Below, piece by piece: positions 36,640 to 48,288 of a stretch of 64,000 nucleotides of DNA. Below the pieces are notes generated by a model. It was not told where the DNA came from. It was given only the letters and a program-made list of their open reading frames with translations, and searched no databases. A program made the translations under genes and the position numbers. The number at the start of each line of letters is the position of its first letter. Positions within the stretch are counted from its first letter, which is position 1. This stretch comes from Guyanagaster necrorhizus (lineage: Eukaryota > Basidiomycota > Agaricomycetes > Agaricales > Physalacriaceae), in contig NW_025064890.1 of NCBI RefSeq assembly GCF_019112545.1, positions 1,245,993 through 1,309,992 of the forward strand, written 5' to 3'.

Positions 36640-39124
36640 TCACGCCCAGCTAGACCTCCTCGAACCGTTTCTTCCACCCCTGTCACCACCCGAAAAAGAG
36701 CTCCGGTCTCCACTGCGGTCACTCCTTCCGTACGAACCACCACCTGAATATGAACCCCGTTCTCCACCTCGACTGCTTCGTTCGTAAGAGCCTCCACCGC
36801 GCCCACCTGGAGGACTCCTTTGGTACGAACGATCACGATCTCTAAATTCACCCTGTGGTTTCCGGCCACCGCCCGAAAATATTCCTTCGCCTGTACCATC
36901 CCGCTCTGCTTCCTTTTTCTGCCTCAATGAAGCCCTCAGGTACTTTTCGCCATAGCTCGTTCCCTTGAACTCGCTAATATCCAAACTGCGCTCTTCTGGC
37001 GACAAGTCATCACCCATGTCTACCTGGTCCCAAGCAATGTCTCTCGTCCTCTGGTGCCCACGTCCAGACCATGGTGTCGCTCGAGCGCGTGATATTCTGT
37101 TGGCCGACTGTCCCTTGCCGAAATACTTGGTCCTATTATCGTGGACACCCATCTCAGCGAGGAATGCCTGCGATACCATGGGGGCCTCCTCCAGTCCACA
37201 TCCAGCAGTAGTCCACTCTTTCAAACCCTCAAACACAACGCTCTTACCCACACGGAGTTCAGAGTACTTGGGGAAGTAATAACCAAGCATGGACATGAAC
37301 GCCTCCTTCACGGCCTGAGGGTCCAAGCGATCATACCGCAAGTGGTTTACTGCACTTTCAATCTCGTCCAAGACAGGCGCCATAGGGTGTCTGTATGTCG
37401 CGGCTCCTTGCCTGTTGCCGGCAAAGTGCGCGATAGGGTTGGTATCGTACGTCTGCGTCAGCTCCGTGAGCTGCGAATCCAGTTCACTGGTTGATAAAGA
37501 CTTGAGCGGTATCTCTGTGAGATGCCATGTCAAGAAGCCGATCTCCCAAGGAAGCAGGACCAAGTCGCCTCGTCCCTCCATCCCGGCACGTCCCGTTCGA
37601 CCAACACGGTGCACATACTGCTCCATACTGTGAGGTATTCCCACCTGGATGACACGCGTTACTCCAGGATAATCAACACCGCGAGCAGAAACATCCGATG
37701 TCACGAGGATAGTTGGTTTGTCAGTGGTCTTCCTGAACATGTTGGACATCTTCGTTCGCATTTCCTGGGTGAATTTGGAATGGATCTCGCCAACCCATGT
37801 GTCCTTGCCGGCGGGAAAAACAGACTTGGCTATCGTTCTCAACATCGACGAGAACAGCATGGTGAGCTTGGTGGTAGGCAAGAACAAGACGATTTTGGAT
37901 TTCCCAGGGTGCTTCAGCTGGTCATGGATGATAAGCTTGACGATATGGGGGAGCTGGTCCGCAGGACTCGGGACCGTGGTCGCAAACTGGGGGATGTTGA
38001 GATGGGTGGGTGTCGAGTCGTCGACACAATTGATGTACTTGTAATCCTTAGCCAATGCCTCACGAGCAACCTGTCGAATGGCCGGAGTGAGGGTAGCGGA
38101 GCACAATAGCGTTTGACGTTCGGGTGTGGGAGACAGATCCCTAATGATTGCGCTAATATCATCACGGAAACCAATATCGAGGAGCGTATCAACTTCATCA
38201 AGCACCAACTGAATACTCATCATCAATATCGTGAATGTGAAGATAAAACAAACTCACAGTACGAGTTGTCTTCAAAGCGTTTGCAATATCCGGTTCAGAG
38301 TTAACGATATCCCGTATACGACCAGGGGTCGCTACAACAATATCCGGTCGTCCTTTAGCCCAATCACGCAATTGAACGCGCTTGCTCATGCCGCCCACCA
38401 GAAGCCGAACCTCGAATCCCTCGTGGTGGTACGAAAGTCTCAAAGCCTCGTTGGCAATCTGCGTAGCCAATTCCCGAGTAGGGCTGATAATAACTGCCCC
38501 AACATTTGCCCGTGCCCAATTCTTCGACGCTTGTCCGGCAAGATGGGGCTTGGAGAGCAGTCCATCGTCCAAGACCCTCTTTTGACCGGCATTTTCAACA
38601 GCCCTAACGCGAGCTTCGATGACAGGAACCAGAAAGGCCAGCGTCTTGCCCGTACCAGTCCGTGCACGAATGAGGAGATCGCGGCTAGAGGTAGATTCGG
38701 GGTTGTAGGGCTTAGCGAGGTCTGGGAGGAGCGACAGGACTTCCTCTTGGATGGGGGTCATGCTGGTGAGTTTGAAGGGTTTGACCATAATGGCTTTCAG
38801 AGTGTCGGGAAGAAGAGCACCCGTGAGGCTAGCAAAAGGCTTCCCGGTCTTCTCTGCCGCAGGTGGGGACGTGGGCTTCACGGCGGTTCCTGGATCTAAC
38901 GATTCCTTATCTTCGTATGCGACCGCCGTCGACGCTGAACGAACTGAAACTGAAGCAGCATAAGGATCTGTGCATAAGACAAAAGTCCACAACATACCGT
39001 TCTTTTGTAGCAACCCTAGAATCCCATTGTGTTGCGAAAATGAAAGGAGCGAACGTCTGGACATACATTTCGTCCGACATATTTTTGAGGCCTGGAAAGA
39101 CCGAAGGCCGGCTGGCAGGGCCAT
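36640..39124 (-). CDS. MSS116: MSS116/CYT-19-type mitochondrial DEAD-box RNA helicase
   Basis: These helicases act as RNA chaperones in mitochondria, aiding intron splicing and translation. Two exons (39124-38258, 38208-36640) give 811 codons plus stop. The N-terminus is rich in Arg and Ser, fitting a mitochondrial presequence. Motifs in order are Q-motif region MTPIQEEVL, ARTGTGKT, PTRELA, TPGR, LDEVD (the DEAD box with Val), SAT, SARGVD and HRVGRTGRAG. The C-terminal extension follows, then a low-complexity Gly/Arg/Ser tail (residues about 730-811) likely to bind RNA. A 30-bp stretch near residue 40 has GT..AG ends but I kept it as coding because it is in frame and very short for an intron. 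Confidence 0.92.
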
Positions 39125-40780
39125 AGTGAGAGCTTCGTCAAAAAGTTAGTCACTGTCGAGCCCAACAGAGGTACCGAGGACGTTGGGTTGGGTCGTGAAC
39201 GGAGGATGAAGGAAGGATACCGAAAAGTCGTCTCGTGGTAAAAAAAAAATAATCCCGCACGTGATCCGATGGGATGGATTGGGACAGTCCGGGGATGATC
39301 GGTCCGAAGATTTCTTCGTTGATCCATCACACTGCCAGTGGTCGCAGAGGACGACCACCATTATATCCAGGTGAACTGATGCTGCTAGTGAATGTGTAGC
39401 ACATAAAATGGCATCCGCTATTTGCATTGAAAATGTAGATTTACGTCGATCCACTAGAGTTGTCGGGTTTGTTCTCGCTTCTGAGTTCGACAAGTTTCCT
39501 CACCTGGAAGGCCCGAGTCTGCGTTGCAGCGAACCTCGTTGGTAGCCGTACTACGGATACCCTGATCGACGAATATCGGTTTGGATGATTAAATCTGCTC
39601 GACGACCTAGGGACCTTCGATCTTTAAACAAGCAGTAGATTTCAGTCAAGCGAACTTTGCCGTTGCCAATAAGCGCATTTCGCATTATGGTGTGCTCTAA
39701 AGGACCCTTTACATCAAGCTGCCGCTGACTTGACATAAATTCAGGCAGCACTATTGGACGGTTGTTGCTGTTACAGGTCTCATGCATTATCAACAGTGCT
39801 AGTGATAGCAGACTGCATCATTATCGGAAGTTTACACATACTGCGAAGGTCCCGTGGGAGATCAGCAACCCGAGCTAGGCTCCCAAGCGCTGAATACGAA
39901 CTTGAGGTCCTTCGGAGAGTGACCTTTGCTTCAGCTCCACCCTACAATGAAAGGTCAGAACCCAAAAATGCTTTTTTAGCCGTCTTGTTGCTTACTGAAC
40001 GTGAATACAGAATACCGAGTTCCATACTATTGAGTCGCAATACACACTCGGGAAGATCATTCTTGCCTCGAGACGGTCCTGGTGCTTATTCTCATGGCCT
40101 CTGTCTCTAACTGTACATCTTCTGGAAAAGGCTGATGAACAAATGCAGAAGCATCTTCTTGGGTAAATGACTGCTGTCTTTGGGGGTACGACAGACATAT
40201 CAGGAACAATTTAGAAAAAGCTGTGATGAGTGCTCTGCGCATCCTGAGTCCCCCGGAGCAAAATCACAAGCGGAGTTCAAAGAAAACCCTGTGCCAGTTA
40301 GGTGCATGTAGTTTTCACCAGTTGACTCATGTCCACAGGAATAAAATTAGCCTCCAGCCATTCGGATAAGCTCCAGGCACCTTTCGTATGTTTTCTCAAA
40401 CACAGCAGTGATTCTTTTGTTTACGCGCCTTCCAACTGCTGTTAAATGATACGGCACCTTGTGAAATCAGTCCTAAATCAGGCTCGGTAAACGCTTGTGG
40501 GGCTAGAAGAAAGACAGATTCACCTTTTCGAAGCAAATCGACCAGCTCTATGGTAAGTGCTAACCCCGATTAGAGTGCTATTAGAGTTCCGTCTTTCGGA
40601 GCTTTAGCCTGCTGGTATAGAATAGTACAGAGTAGCAGATGATGCTGTGACATTGATGACATACGAGAATTGTGGACAGCAGGAGCATCACATGACCTGG
40701 AACCATTTATAACTGCCCGGTGCCGCCCAAACACGGGAAGCACGACATCTAATTCCGTCCAGGCCCGATCACTCCGGGAC
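39125..40780. other. Intergenic region, no supported gene
   Basis: Short frames only; none conserved. It separates the helicase promoter from the AT-rich island that begins near 40780. Confidence 0.45.
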
Positions 40781-42220
40781 ACTGGCAAGCTCAGAACATT
40801 GTCAGAAAGAGATGGGGACATTTCTAGCTGAGAGATAGAGACATTTAAGAACTGAGTACAGAACATTGTCAGAAAGAGATAGGAACATTTTCTATACTGA
40901 GAGTTCAGGACATTTGAGACCTGAGTATAGGATATTGAAAGAGATGGGGACATTTTCCATATTCAGGGATTGGAACATTTGAGAGGAGCATATAGAACTT
41001 TTTCAATGGTAGAGGGTCAAGACATCTAAAGCTAAAGAAATCAGGACTTTGGAGGCAGAGTAATTAGGATTTTTCAAAAGTGAGATAGTGTATGCAGATA
41101 TGTTAATTGAATAGTGAGGACCTTTGAAATTGTGATAGACACTCTCAATACCAGGGTCTGTGGCCAATCATATCAGAACTCAAGAGTAAATGTCTGAAAC
41201 TGAACTGAAAAGTATAAGGCTGGAGTCCAACTTCTAAATCATTTTACAGATCTCAACCTCACTATTGTACTATAAATCTTTGTCTTCAGAAATCCTTTCA
41301 GAGAATATCATATATAGTAGTCAGATCTCAAACTTTCTCAGAAAAAATCTCTTACTCCTTTGTGAAAAGTTCTAGCCTTGTCATCTCAAAATGTGCTGAA
41401 CACCTCAGTAAAATGCTTCAGATCTTCAACTGCAAATGTTTCTACCTCCAGAAGATCTCTCATACCCTCAAACTCAAATGTTCCATTCTTGTAATCTGAA
41501 GAAATTCTGAACACTTTTAAAAAAGGTCTTAATCCTCTATCTCAAAATATTAAAGAGATTCTGTGCATGCAAGCTAGAAATAGAGAGGATCAGAGTTGCA
41601 ATTATAAGTCAATTATGCATCAATTATAGACCTCAATTATGAACTCAATTATGATACTATAATTGACATTGAAAGAACTAATTTCACAGCAGATAGGACT
41701 TCTAAGAAATCTGGTGCTCTTTTTTAGCAGTAGCAATTATAGTTGAAAGTATGATCAACTCATAATCAACTTATAATTGTAGAACTGACTCTAGAGTTGG
41801 TTATGCAATTGCAGTTGATTATAGCTATTCTCATGATTATGCTCTCATAATTGACTTTATAATTGATTCTATAACTGAGCAATAACTGACTAACTCTGAC
41901 TCTCTTTAATGTTTTAAAACTCTAATTTCACTTAATACTATATATACAAACTCTCAAGTTCTTAGGGGAATTGAGTGATAGAAGCACACCAACTTGTATT
42001 TTTAAAATATACCATTCATGCAGTATATCCATAATGCTTTTAGCATATTTCAATTTCTCTAAGTCTAATAGCTTTAAGAGTAACAGATATTGCTGGACCT
42101 CAAGATAAAGTGTAGTAGCAATATACAACATTGACAGACAACTGAGGCTAATCTAGAATGTTCTGATCTCTCTATCATCTTAAGATGTCCTGAACCCTTT
42201 GACAAAATGTCTTGAACCAC
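40780..42220. repeat. AT-rich island with degenerate tandem repeats and inverted symmetry
   Basis: Base composition shifts to clearly AT-rich. Near the left end CAGAACATTGTCAGAAAGAG occurs at about 40792 and again at about 40859 (67 bp apart), with a decayed third unit near 40926; each is followed by a GGGACATTT-type word. Toward the right end (41330-41540 and 42150-42220) the complementary words prevail (AAATGTCY, TTCTGA). The centre, 41600-41900, is built of AATTATA-type words. No long frame is present. Confidence 0.7.
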
Positions 42221-42579
42221 TTCCTACTCAGGAACCAGCATGGATGTGGAGTGGCTGTGTTGCTGCGGACGGGCGGAGGCCGGAACGGAGGTATGTGGCT
42301 GTGTCAGAGTGATAGCGGAGATGCCCATCAACACAAAACAAAGTACGTATAACCTGGATAATGTTTAAGAGCTTGACGTCTGCCATTTGGCGCTTATCGG
42401 AGTAGATGGACCTCCGGCTCACAAGAGTTCACACTGGATGGGTCTTACTGCCCTGGCTAAGATCATTGGCTCCTTAGGGACAACGTAACCTGGTAGAAAG
42501 CACAGGTCAGACGAGAACCGAGCTCGGTCGACTCGAATCCGGCAGTCGCCTCGATGCGTAGCTCGGTACTTCTAAGTTT

Positions 42580-43385
42580 GGCGCCATCACCAGATGATCG
42601 ATTAGGGGGGATTTTCATCAAGAACTATATCAGAAAACTTTGATTTCTGAAGGGAAAGGTTTAGGAGATAGGAAATATCTATTTCTACCGGATTCCGAAC
42701 GAATCAGGATGTAATGTCTGGGCGATATAAAAGCAGCGCGGTTGGAATAGACAAATACGCAACCAAACAACCCAATCGCGTCTTTTGACTTCTTACCACC
42801 ACCATCTCTGCCTTCTCCTCCTGCTCGGCCGGGTCGGGCCTAGCTGGTGCTGTCGCTAGGATTGAGTAGCACAATCACCGCCGGTTACCTCCCGTGGCGC
42901 CCTTTCGAAACGTGAAACACTTCCAGGGTCCCTGTGCGTGATAACCATCTCGGGTGTCTAAAGAGTCTGGTTATCAAGTCGCTTACCACGACATCGCTGG
43001 CGGGTTGGTTTGCCTAGGTTCGGCTCTTTCTGTTGTTTGCAGCCAGGATAACTTCATCGGTACCGACGCCGTATTTTTTAATCTGTACTTGCTGGCTGAT
43101 CATCTTTTTCATCAGGACGTTATCGGCAGTCTATATAATAATAACAAAATATCTCATCGCCGCTCAAATCATAGCTTATAACAATCTCTACGCGCCATTG
43201 TCTTCAAGAGTCGACTGACTCAAGTTGCGTCAGTACCTCACAGCAGCTTCGGATAAGCGCCTTTCTTGTGCAAGTTCCAGTTCCCAAGGACGATTTGTAA
43301 AGCGCGCAGCATTTTCAAGCCACTCTTTCCCATAAATACTCGTTCTTGACTTCTTTTCTATTCTCTACTCTACGAGTTCGCAATC
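42580..43385 (+). other. TATA-containing region upstream of the DUF6699 gene, possibly LTR-like
   Basis: A TATA element (GATATAAAAGCAGC at about 42724) is followed 40-60 bp on by a pyrimidine-rich leader (CCACCACCATCTCTGCC). It lies 650 bp before the DUF6699 start, farther than expected for its promoter, so it may belong to a solo LTR or to a long-leader transcript. No terminal repeats were confirmed. Confidence 0.25.
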
Positions 43386-44306
43386 ATGGCCGGACGATTC
43401 ACCTACACTCCCACCGCGTCACCTTACACGCCAGTTTACGATCCATTCGCCGCCGCTGCGGCGCAGAATAGCCCCTTCATACCTCCCGCTTCGTTATATC
43501 CTGGTACCCCCTCGCCTTACATTCACAATATTCCCCTTCCCGGAGGTTCTCCTCATCTTGGGCCGCTTCCCTTCCCATCCTCCCCCGGAGACCCCCCCGA
43601 GTCCTTCTACGATCCAACAATTGGGTGGATACCTCCCCGCGTACGCAGGCCCTCTTGGAACGGTGCCGAAAATCCATTCCTCAACTCACCTCTAGGCGTC
43701 CGTCAGCGAACCAACTCCTTCGGGGGAATTGGCGGTCAAGTAGACATTCACACTGACCAGTACTACAATCCCTCCATGTATAACCTTTACCAGCAGAACC
43801 CGCAGCTACCCATGCAGCTCCAAATCAATCCCTGGCTCACTGGATACGCGCAGGCAGGATATCTGCGGTTCGACCTGTCGATGGCTGCGTTCAACCCACT
43901 CCGGGTGGATACAATGGGCATGCAAGTGTCATTGGGCATGAATGAGCTCAGTGGTCCGGCTACGCACCCTCACATCCAGAAGATGATCATTATCTGCGAT
44001 GCGTTGCCGTATTGGCCCATAACCGTCGGGGATGGAAGCAGGGGGCTGTCGTTGCTAGATGTCTTGCAAGGTTTATACCGTATGCTGATGTGGAGAATTA
44101 GCGCGGCGGAATGGCACAGATTTCCCGAGGGTGACCAGACTGCCATTGCGAAGGCTTTTAATCGTAGGTGCAGGGCTCTAGGGAATCCTCAGCTAGCGAA
44201 TGCGGAGAGGCAGGATGGAGTGAAGAGGGTGGATCTTTTGTTGGGAAAGACGATGTTCAGAGGATTAGTTGTCGATGGGGGTGTTTTCAAGCTTATCCTT
44301 TCGTGA
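43386..44306 (+). CDS. DUF6699 domain protein
   Basis: This is a single-exon gene of 306 residues. The first 120 residues are Pro/Ser-rich and disordered (repeats like ASPYTPVYDP, PGTPSPY). From about residue 145 the DUF6699 domain begins: INPWLTGYAQAGYLRFDLSM, the ATHPHIQKMIIICDALPYWP block, then a GLSLLDVLQGLYRML helix and a C-terminal FRGLVVDGG strand. This layout, a disordered N-terminus plus DUF6699, is common in agaricomycetes; function is unknown. The ATG at 43386 follows a short leader. Confidence 0.85.
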   Translation: MAGRFTYTPTASPYTPVYDPFAAAAAQNSPFIPPASLYPGTPSPYIHNIPLPGGSPHLGPLPFPSSPGDPPESFYDPTIGWIPPRVRRPSWNGAENPFLNSPLGVRQRTNSFGGIGGQVDIHTDQYYNPSMYNLYQQNPQLPMQLQINPWLTGYAQAGYLRFDLSMAAFNPLRVDTMGMQVSLGMNELSGPATHPHIQKMIIICDALPYWPITVGDGSRGLSLLDVLQGLYRMLMWRISAAEWHRFPEGDQTAIAKAFNRRCRALGNPQLANAERQDGVKRVDLLLGKTMFRGLVVDGGVFKLILS

Positions 44307-44500
44307 ATATTGTAACAGTTTGAGTTTTCCACCTCGTGTACGAATCGTGATATGCATTATGTTTTATTTATCTTGGTGTTATACATAAACAATTTCTACC
44401 TTGAAATTGGTGTCCAGAAACTTGGCACTGCCCTAGTCACGAAGACTGTCACGCCTCTCGCAACACATACCTAGTCGCCTCCTGCATGGTCCCAAAAAGT

Positions 44501-45269
44501 TTAGTAGTCGCCCAGTGCCACGTCCTCGCACGTCACCAGCACGGCACCTTCTGTTGTATCCCTTTCGTCCACGAACCAGTCAACAGGATCCCGTGCTACC
44601 GCACCTAAGTCGATCTCTACCCTGTTGAGGGTAGGCGGAACACTGGAATCCCGTATACAACCTCTTGCAGGGAGCTCAGGGTTCCCCGGAAGCTGGACCG
44701 TCGACTGGCCGTACATCCCCAGGTGGAACTCGGATATGGCATCCAAAGACATCTCTTGTTGATTCTTATTGAACCGAGGCTCATTATTGTTGACCCCGTC
44801 GTCAGACAGGTTCGCATGAGAGATGTAGGTCTCATTGAGGCTAAGAAGGTATAGAATTAAATCGAATTGACTTGATGTGCCACTCGTGGTAGCGGTATAG
44901 TATTACACATGTCGCGAGAGTACCTATCAGTATAGTTGTGAAACGTTGAAATTAAGACGGGGACGTGGATGGGTACCGGTATCGAGTTGGCTCTTTTCAA
45001 TAGTGCCGTTCAAATATATCGTCTTAGTGAAAGGCAGAGCGGGAGCCTCGCGGAGCTCTGTGTGGTTGGAAGCGACATAGTCGTTCGTCGACCCTCCAGC
45101 AGACATGCCACCGAATGGAACGTGGCTTAGTTGAGGAAGCATCTGGGAATCCCCCACCATAAAATTAACATAGGTGACAATTATAAGAGACAGATAACGT
45201 ACCTGTGAAGATGTCCACAGATAGGACGCGCAATGAAATCAAAAGGGCAACGACCAGACAGTGCCACAT
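44501..45269 (-). CDS. Hypothetical protein, possibly secreted, exon structure unresolved
   Basis: On the minus strand a hydrophobic signal-like start at 45269 (MWHCLVVALLISLRVLSV) is followed by a frame at 45160-44940 (LPFTKTIYLNGTIEK) and a last frame at 44840-44504 (YISHANLSDDG, then FHLGMYGQSTVQL, then PVDWFVDERDT). The frames differ and the introns between them could not be set with confidence. No family was recognised. It is divergent to Derlin, sharing the intergenic region around 45270-45635. Confidence 0.35.
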
Positions 45270-45635
45270 TTCAGAGCGCGGGCACACAGTATACTAGGTT
45301 CTTTTTTCAGGTTTGAGTACCCATGACAAACCAGCTGACCGACTGAGAGAATGGCGACCTCATGAAGCCCACTCGAGAAGATTCACCACGAGCATCACTC
45401 CGACGAGAAGCCGAAGAATGTTGGATGAGAATCACCAGCACGAAGCAGAAAATGTTGAGATGGGCTGGACCTTTATTGGGTTGTCTCAAGGGGATCAAGA
45501 GATTACTGGGAATTCGATACAACTACGGGCAGGAGGAGGTAAACGGAGCAACAGGTGGAGGCATTGCGGCAATTTCGGACCGGCCCCCAAAACAGCCGCC
45601 AACAAACACGTCACTCATTCGTTTCTTTTTCCTCG

Positions 45636-46620
45636 ATGATGTCCGATTCAATACTAGCTGAAATTCGAAAAATACCGTCAGTGACCCGGTTCCTTTCTAC
45701 GTCGCTGCTGGGCGTGTCAATACCGTATCTGCTTGGGATAATATCACCGTATACCTTGCTTTATCATCGAGACTTGGTGCTGCAAAAGTTGCAGGTGCGT
45801 TGGTACCGAATTCTTGCGCAAAGGTACCCAGACGTCTTCAGATATGGCGCCTCTATACCAGCTTCTTCATTGGAAGTAAGGGCAGTCTGTACGGCACTGT
45901 TCACCGGATAATGATGATTTTCTTTCGCTGCAGGCTCGGGAATAAACTTTATATTTGAACTGGCAATGCTCTAGTGAGTTTGGTTACTGTCCGTACCTCC
46001 CCCCGCCCTCATGTCGCCTGCATAGCCAAACATCCAACCAGCTCGAGGCAACATACGATTCTGCAGACCTCGCCTGGCAATTATTCTTTGCTTGTATAGC
46101 GATCAATGTACGCCGGTGCATTGCTCGCTTACTCTGCTCAACTGATTATTCACAGATTGCAAGCCACCCTCTTGATGCCACTGTATTTCTACGTCCTCTC
46201 ATGCACTGTCTCACCTACCTCTCCTCAGCGCGCGCACCTCCAGGCTCGCAATCCTCATTCTTCGGTCTTCTTACCATTCCTGTTGTTTATGTCCCATACA
46301 CGATGCTTGCTGTCGAGTTACTCATGGGTGGTCCAGCAGCCGCAGCTCGAGCTGTTGTTGGGACCGTTGTAGGCCATCTGTGGTGGTGGCGTGTTTGGAG
46401 CGCTGGTGATGCGCAAGGCGGGGCGTGGGCTAGGGCACCACGGTGGGTCAGAGATCTGATCGGCTCGAGGGCTGTATCTGGAGGACACGGGAGTGCCAGT
46501 GGTGTACATGTTTATCCGCCTCGCAGCCGAGGGGGTGCATCGGGATCTGGAACTGGTTCAAGCACTGGAACCAGCAGGGGGTACAATTGGGGGTCAGGAC
46601 AGCGGCTGGGGAATAACTGA
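45636..46620 (+). CDS. Derlin family ER membrane protein (ERAD)
   Basis: Derlins are rhomboid-like pseudoproteases that form part of the ER retrotranslocation channel. Five exons (45636-45794, 45842-45875, 45934-45973, 46026-46107, 46156-46620) give 259 codons plus stop. The family start IRKIPSVTRFLSTSLLGVSI and the WRLYTSFF motif (split by introns) are present. FIFELAMLYR is followed by several hydrophobic helices. A Gly/Ser-rich tail follows and ends at GNN. No Ser-His catalytic dyad is seen, as expected for a derlin. The start could also be the second ATG at 45639. Confidence 0.9.
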
Positions 46621-46901
46621 TAGAAATGTTGGTGTTTCCTCTGTCTGCTTCTTCTGCTGTTCTGACACGACTTTAGGTACGATTGATATCACTAGGATAT
46701 TTGGGCGTTATCTGAATAAAAAATTGAATAAGTATTATCTGCCAAATGGAGATTCAGTCGGCTCTCGGTTGATGGTACAGAGTAACTTTTTTTGATAATA
46801 TATTGAACTCTACTGACTGTAGATGAATCTGTCAATGTCTGTCGGTAATCGGTCGAACAGCGTGGCACCACCTGCGACAATACTCTTGTCCTTCTATTTC
46901 C

Positions 46902-48118
46902 ATGTCTGTTTGTTCCAAGTTCGAGGTGGCATGGGTCGTCATTAAGCAAGAACTACTAGATCATTTCAATGGCGAAGGCATGCCTAAAGATGCCGCAGAG
47001 TGGTATGAAAGAGTGGGTACGAATCGGATTTTGCCACCTATTCTCCCTCACTCGCCAGACAGAATCTAGACTACAACGTTCTAGGAGGCAAACTCTACCG
47101 TGGAATGTCGGTCGTCGATACTGTCGAAATACTCAAGGGGCGCGCTCTCACCAGTGACGAATATATGAAAGCGGCCGTGCTGGGATGGAGTGTCGAACTG
47201 GTGAATTGACCAGAGCTCGTCCATACGCCTCAGCTCATCACCTTTTCAGCTTCAGGCATGTTTCCTTGTCGCCGACGATATCATGGATAATTCAATCACG
47301 CGACATGGCCAATCCTGTTGGTATCGCGTCCCTCAAGTTGGGCATATAGCTATAAACGACTCGTTCATGCTTGAGAGCGCGATATACTTTCTCCTCAAGA
47401 AGCACTTCCGATCGGAAAGCTACTACGTTGATTTACTCGAGCTCTTCCACGAGACCACCTATCAGACTGAGATGGGCCAGCTTATTGATCAGCTCACCGC
47501 TCCCGTGGATAAGGTTGATCTTAGCACGTTCTCCTCAAAGCGGTAAGAGGGTTTCTCATTCTGAACATGTTCCACTCATATCCTGCTTGTGTAGACACAG
47601 CCTCATCGTGATATACAAGACTGCATACTACTCTTTATACCTCCCCGTCGCGCTTGCTATGCACATGTGCGGCGTTCCCGCAGCTTACACCATCGACTCG
47701 GCTCACATCCAACCCTACGGAACCGCCAAATCCATTCTGATCCCTCTTGGCGAGTACTTCCAGATCCAGGACGACTTCCTTGACTTTTCCGGGTCCCCGG
47801 AACAGATTGGGAAGGTCGGCACGGATATCTTGGATAACAAGTGCTCATGGTGTATCAACACGGCTTTGGAGTTAGCGTCTTCGAAGCAGAGGATGGTGCT
47901 TGATGAGAATTATGGTCGGAAGGATTCTGCAGCCGAGGGAAGGGTGAAGGTGGTGTTTGAAGAGGTCGGACTGAGGGAGATATACAGAGTCTATGAGGAG
48001 GGCGTCTACGCGGAGTTGATACGGATGATTGAGGCTATACCGGAGACACAGCAGGAAGACATTGAAGAGAGAGGTGTTCCGGAGTTTCCTGAACAAGGTC
48101 TACAAGAGAGAGAAGTAG
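46902..48118 (+). pseudogene. ERG20: Farnesyl diphosphate synthase with a +1 frameshift near the C-terminus
   Basis: The enzyme makes FPP from IPP and DMAPP for sterols, dolichol and prenylation. Exons are 46902-47012, 47063-47200, 47250-47542 and 47595 onward. The first Asp-rich motif DDIMD and the second, DDFLD (in EYFQIQDDFLDFSG), are intact, as are GKLYRGMSVVDTVEILKGR and GTDILDNKCSWCINTAL. The frame runs correctly to about 48045 (MIEAIPE), but the conserved end REVFRSFLNKVYKREK lies in the next frame, with its stop at 48116-48118. In the frame as written, translation continues to 48234 with an unrelated tail. The total length with one base too many is 355 codons plus one. Either this copy is a recent pseudogene or altered-tail enzyme, or the base is an assembly error. 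Confidence 0.85.
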
Positions 48119-48288
48119 GACATCGTGAGATGATAGAAGCTTGGGTATGTGCTACCGAACTAATACAGACTTCGTGCGTATCCCTGTTTTTTATTTGTAC
48201 CATGAGCCTGACATCTGGAAACTCAGGAATATGAGTGTTTCGTAGTAATGGTACATGACATTGAGACGGCCTTTCAATGTTCAGGGCT

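Noticed and set aside
36558..36899. Minus-strand valine-rich frame overlapping the end of the helicase
   Set aside because: It is an out-of-frame reading of the Gly/Arg/Ser tail of MSS116.
42480..42560. tRNA-like B-box word (TCGACTCGAATCC) after a TGGTAGAAAGC word
   Set aside because: No matching acceptor stem or cloverleaf could be drawn; spacing of A and B boxes is not that of a tRNA.
46318..46509. Minus-strand frame opposite the Derlin tail
   Set aside because: It is a shadow of the Gly/Ser-rich Derlin exon.
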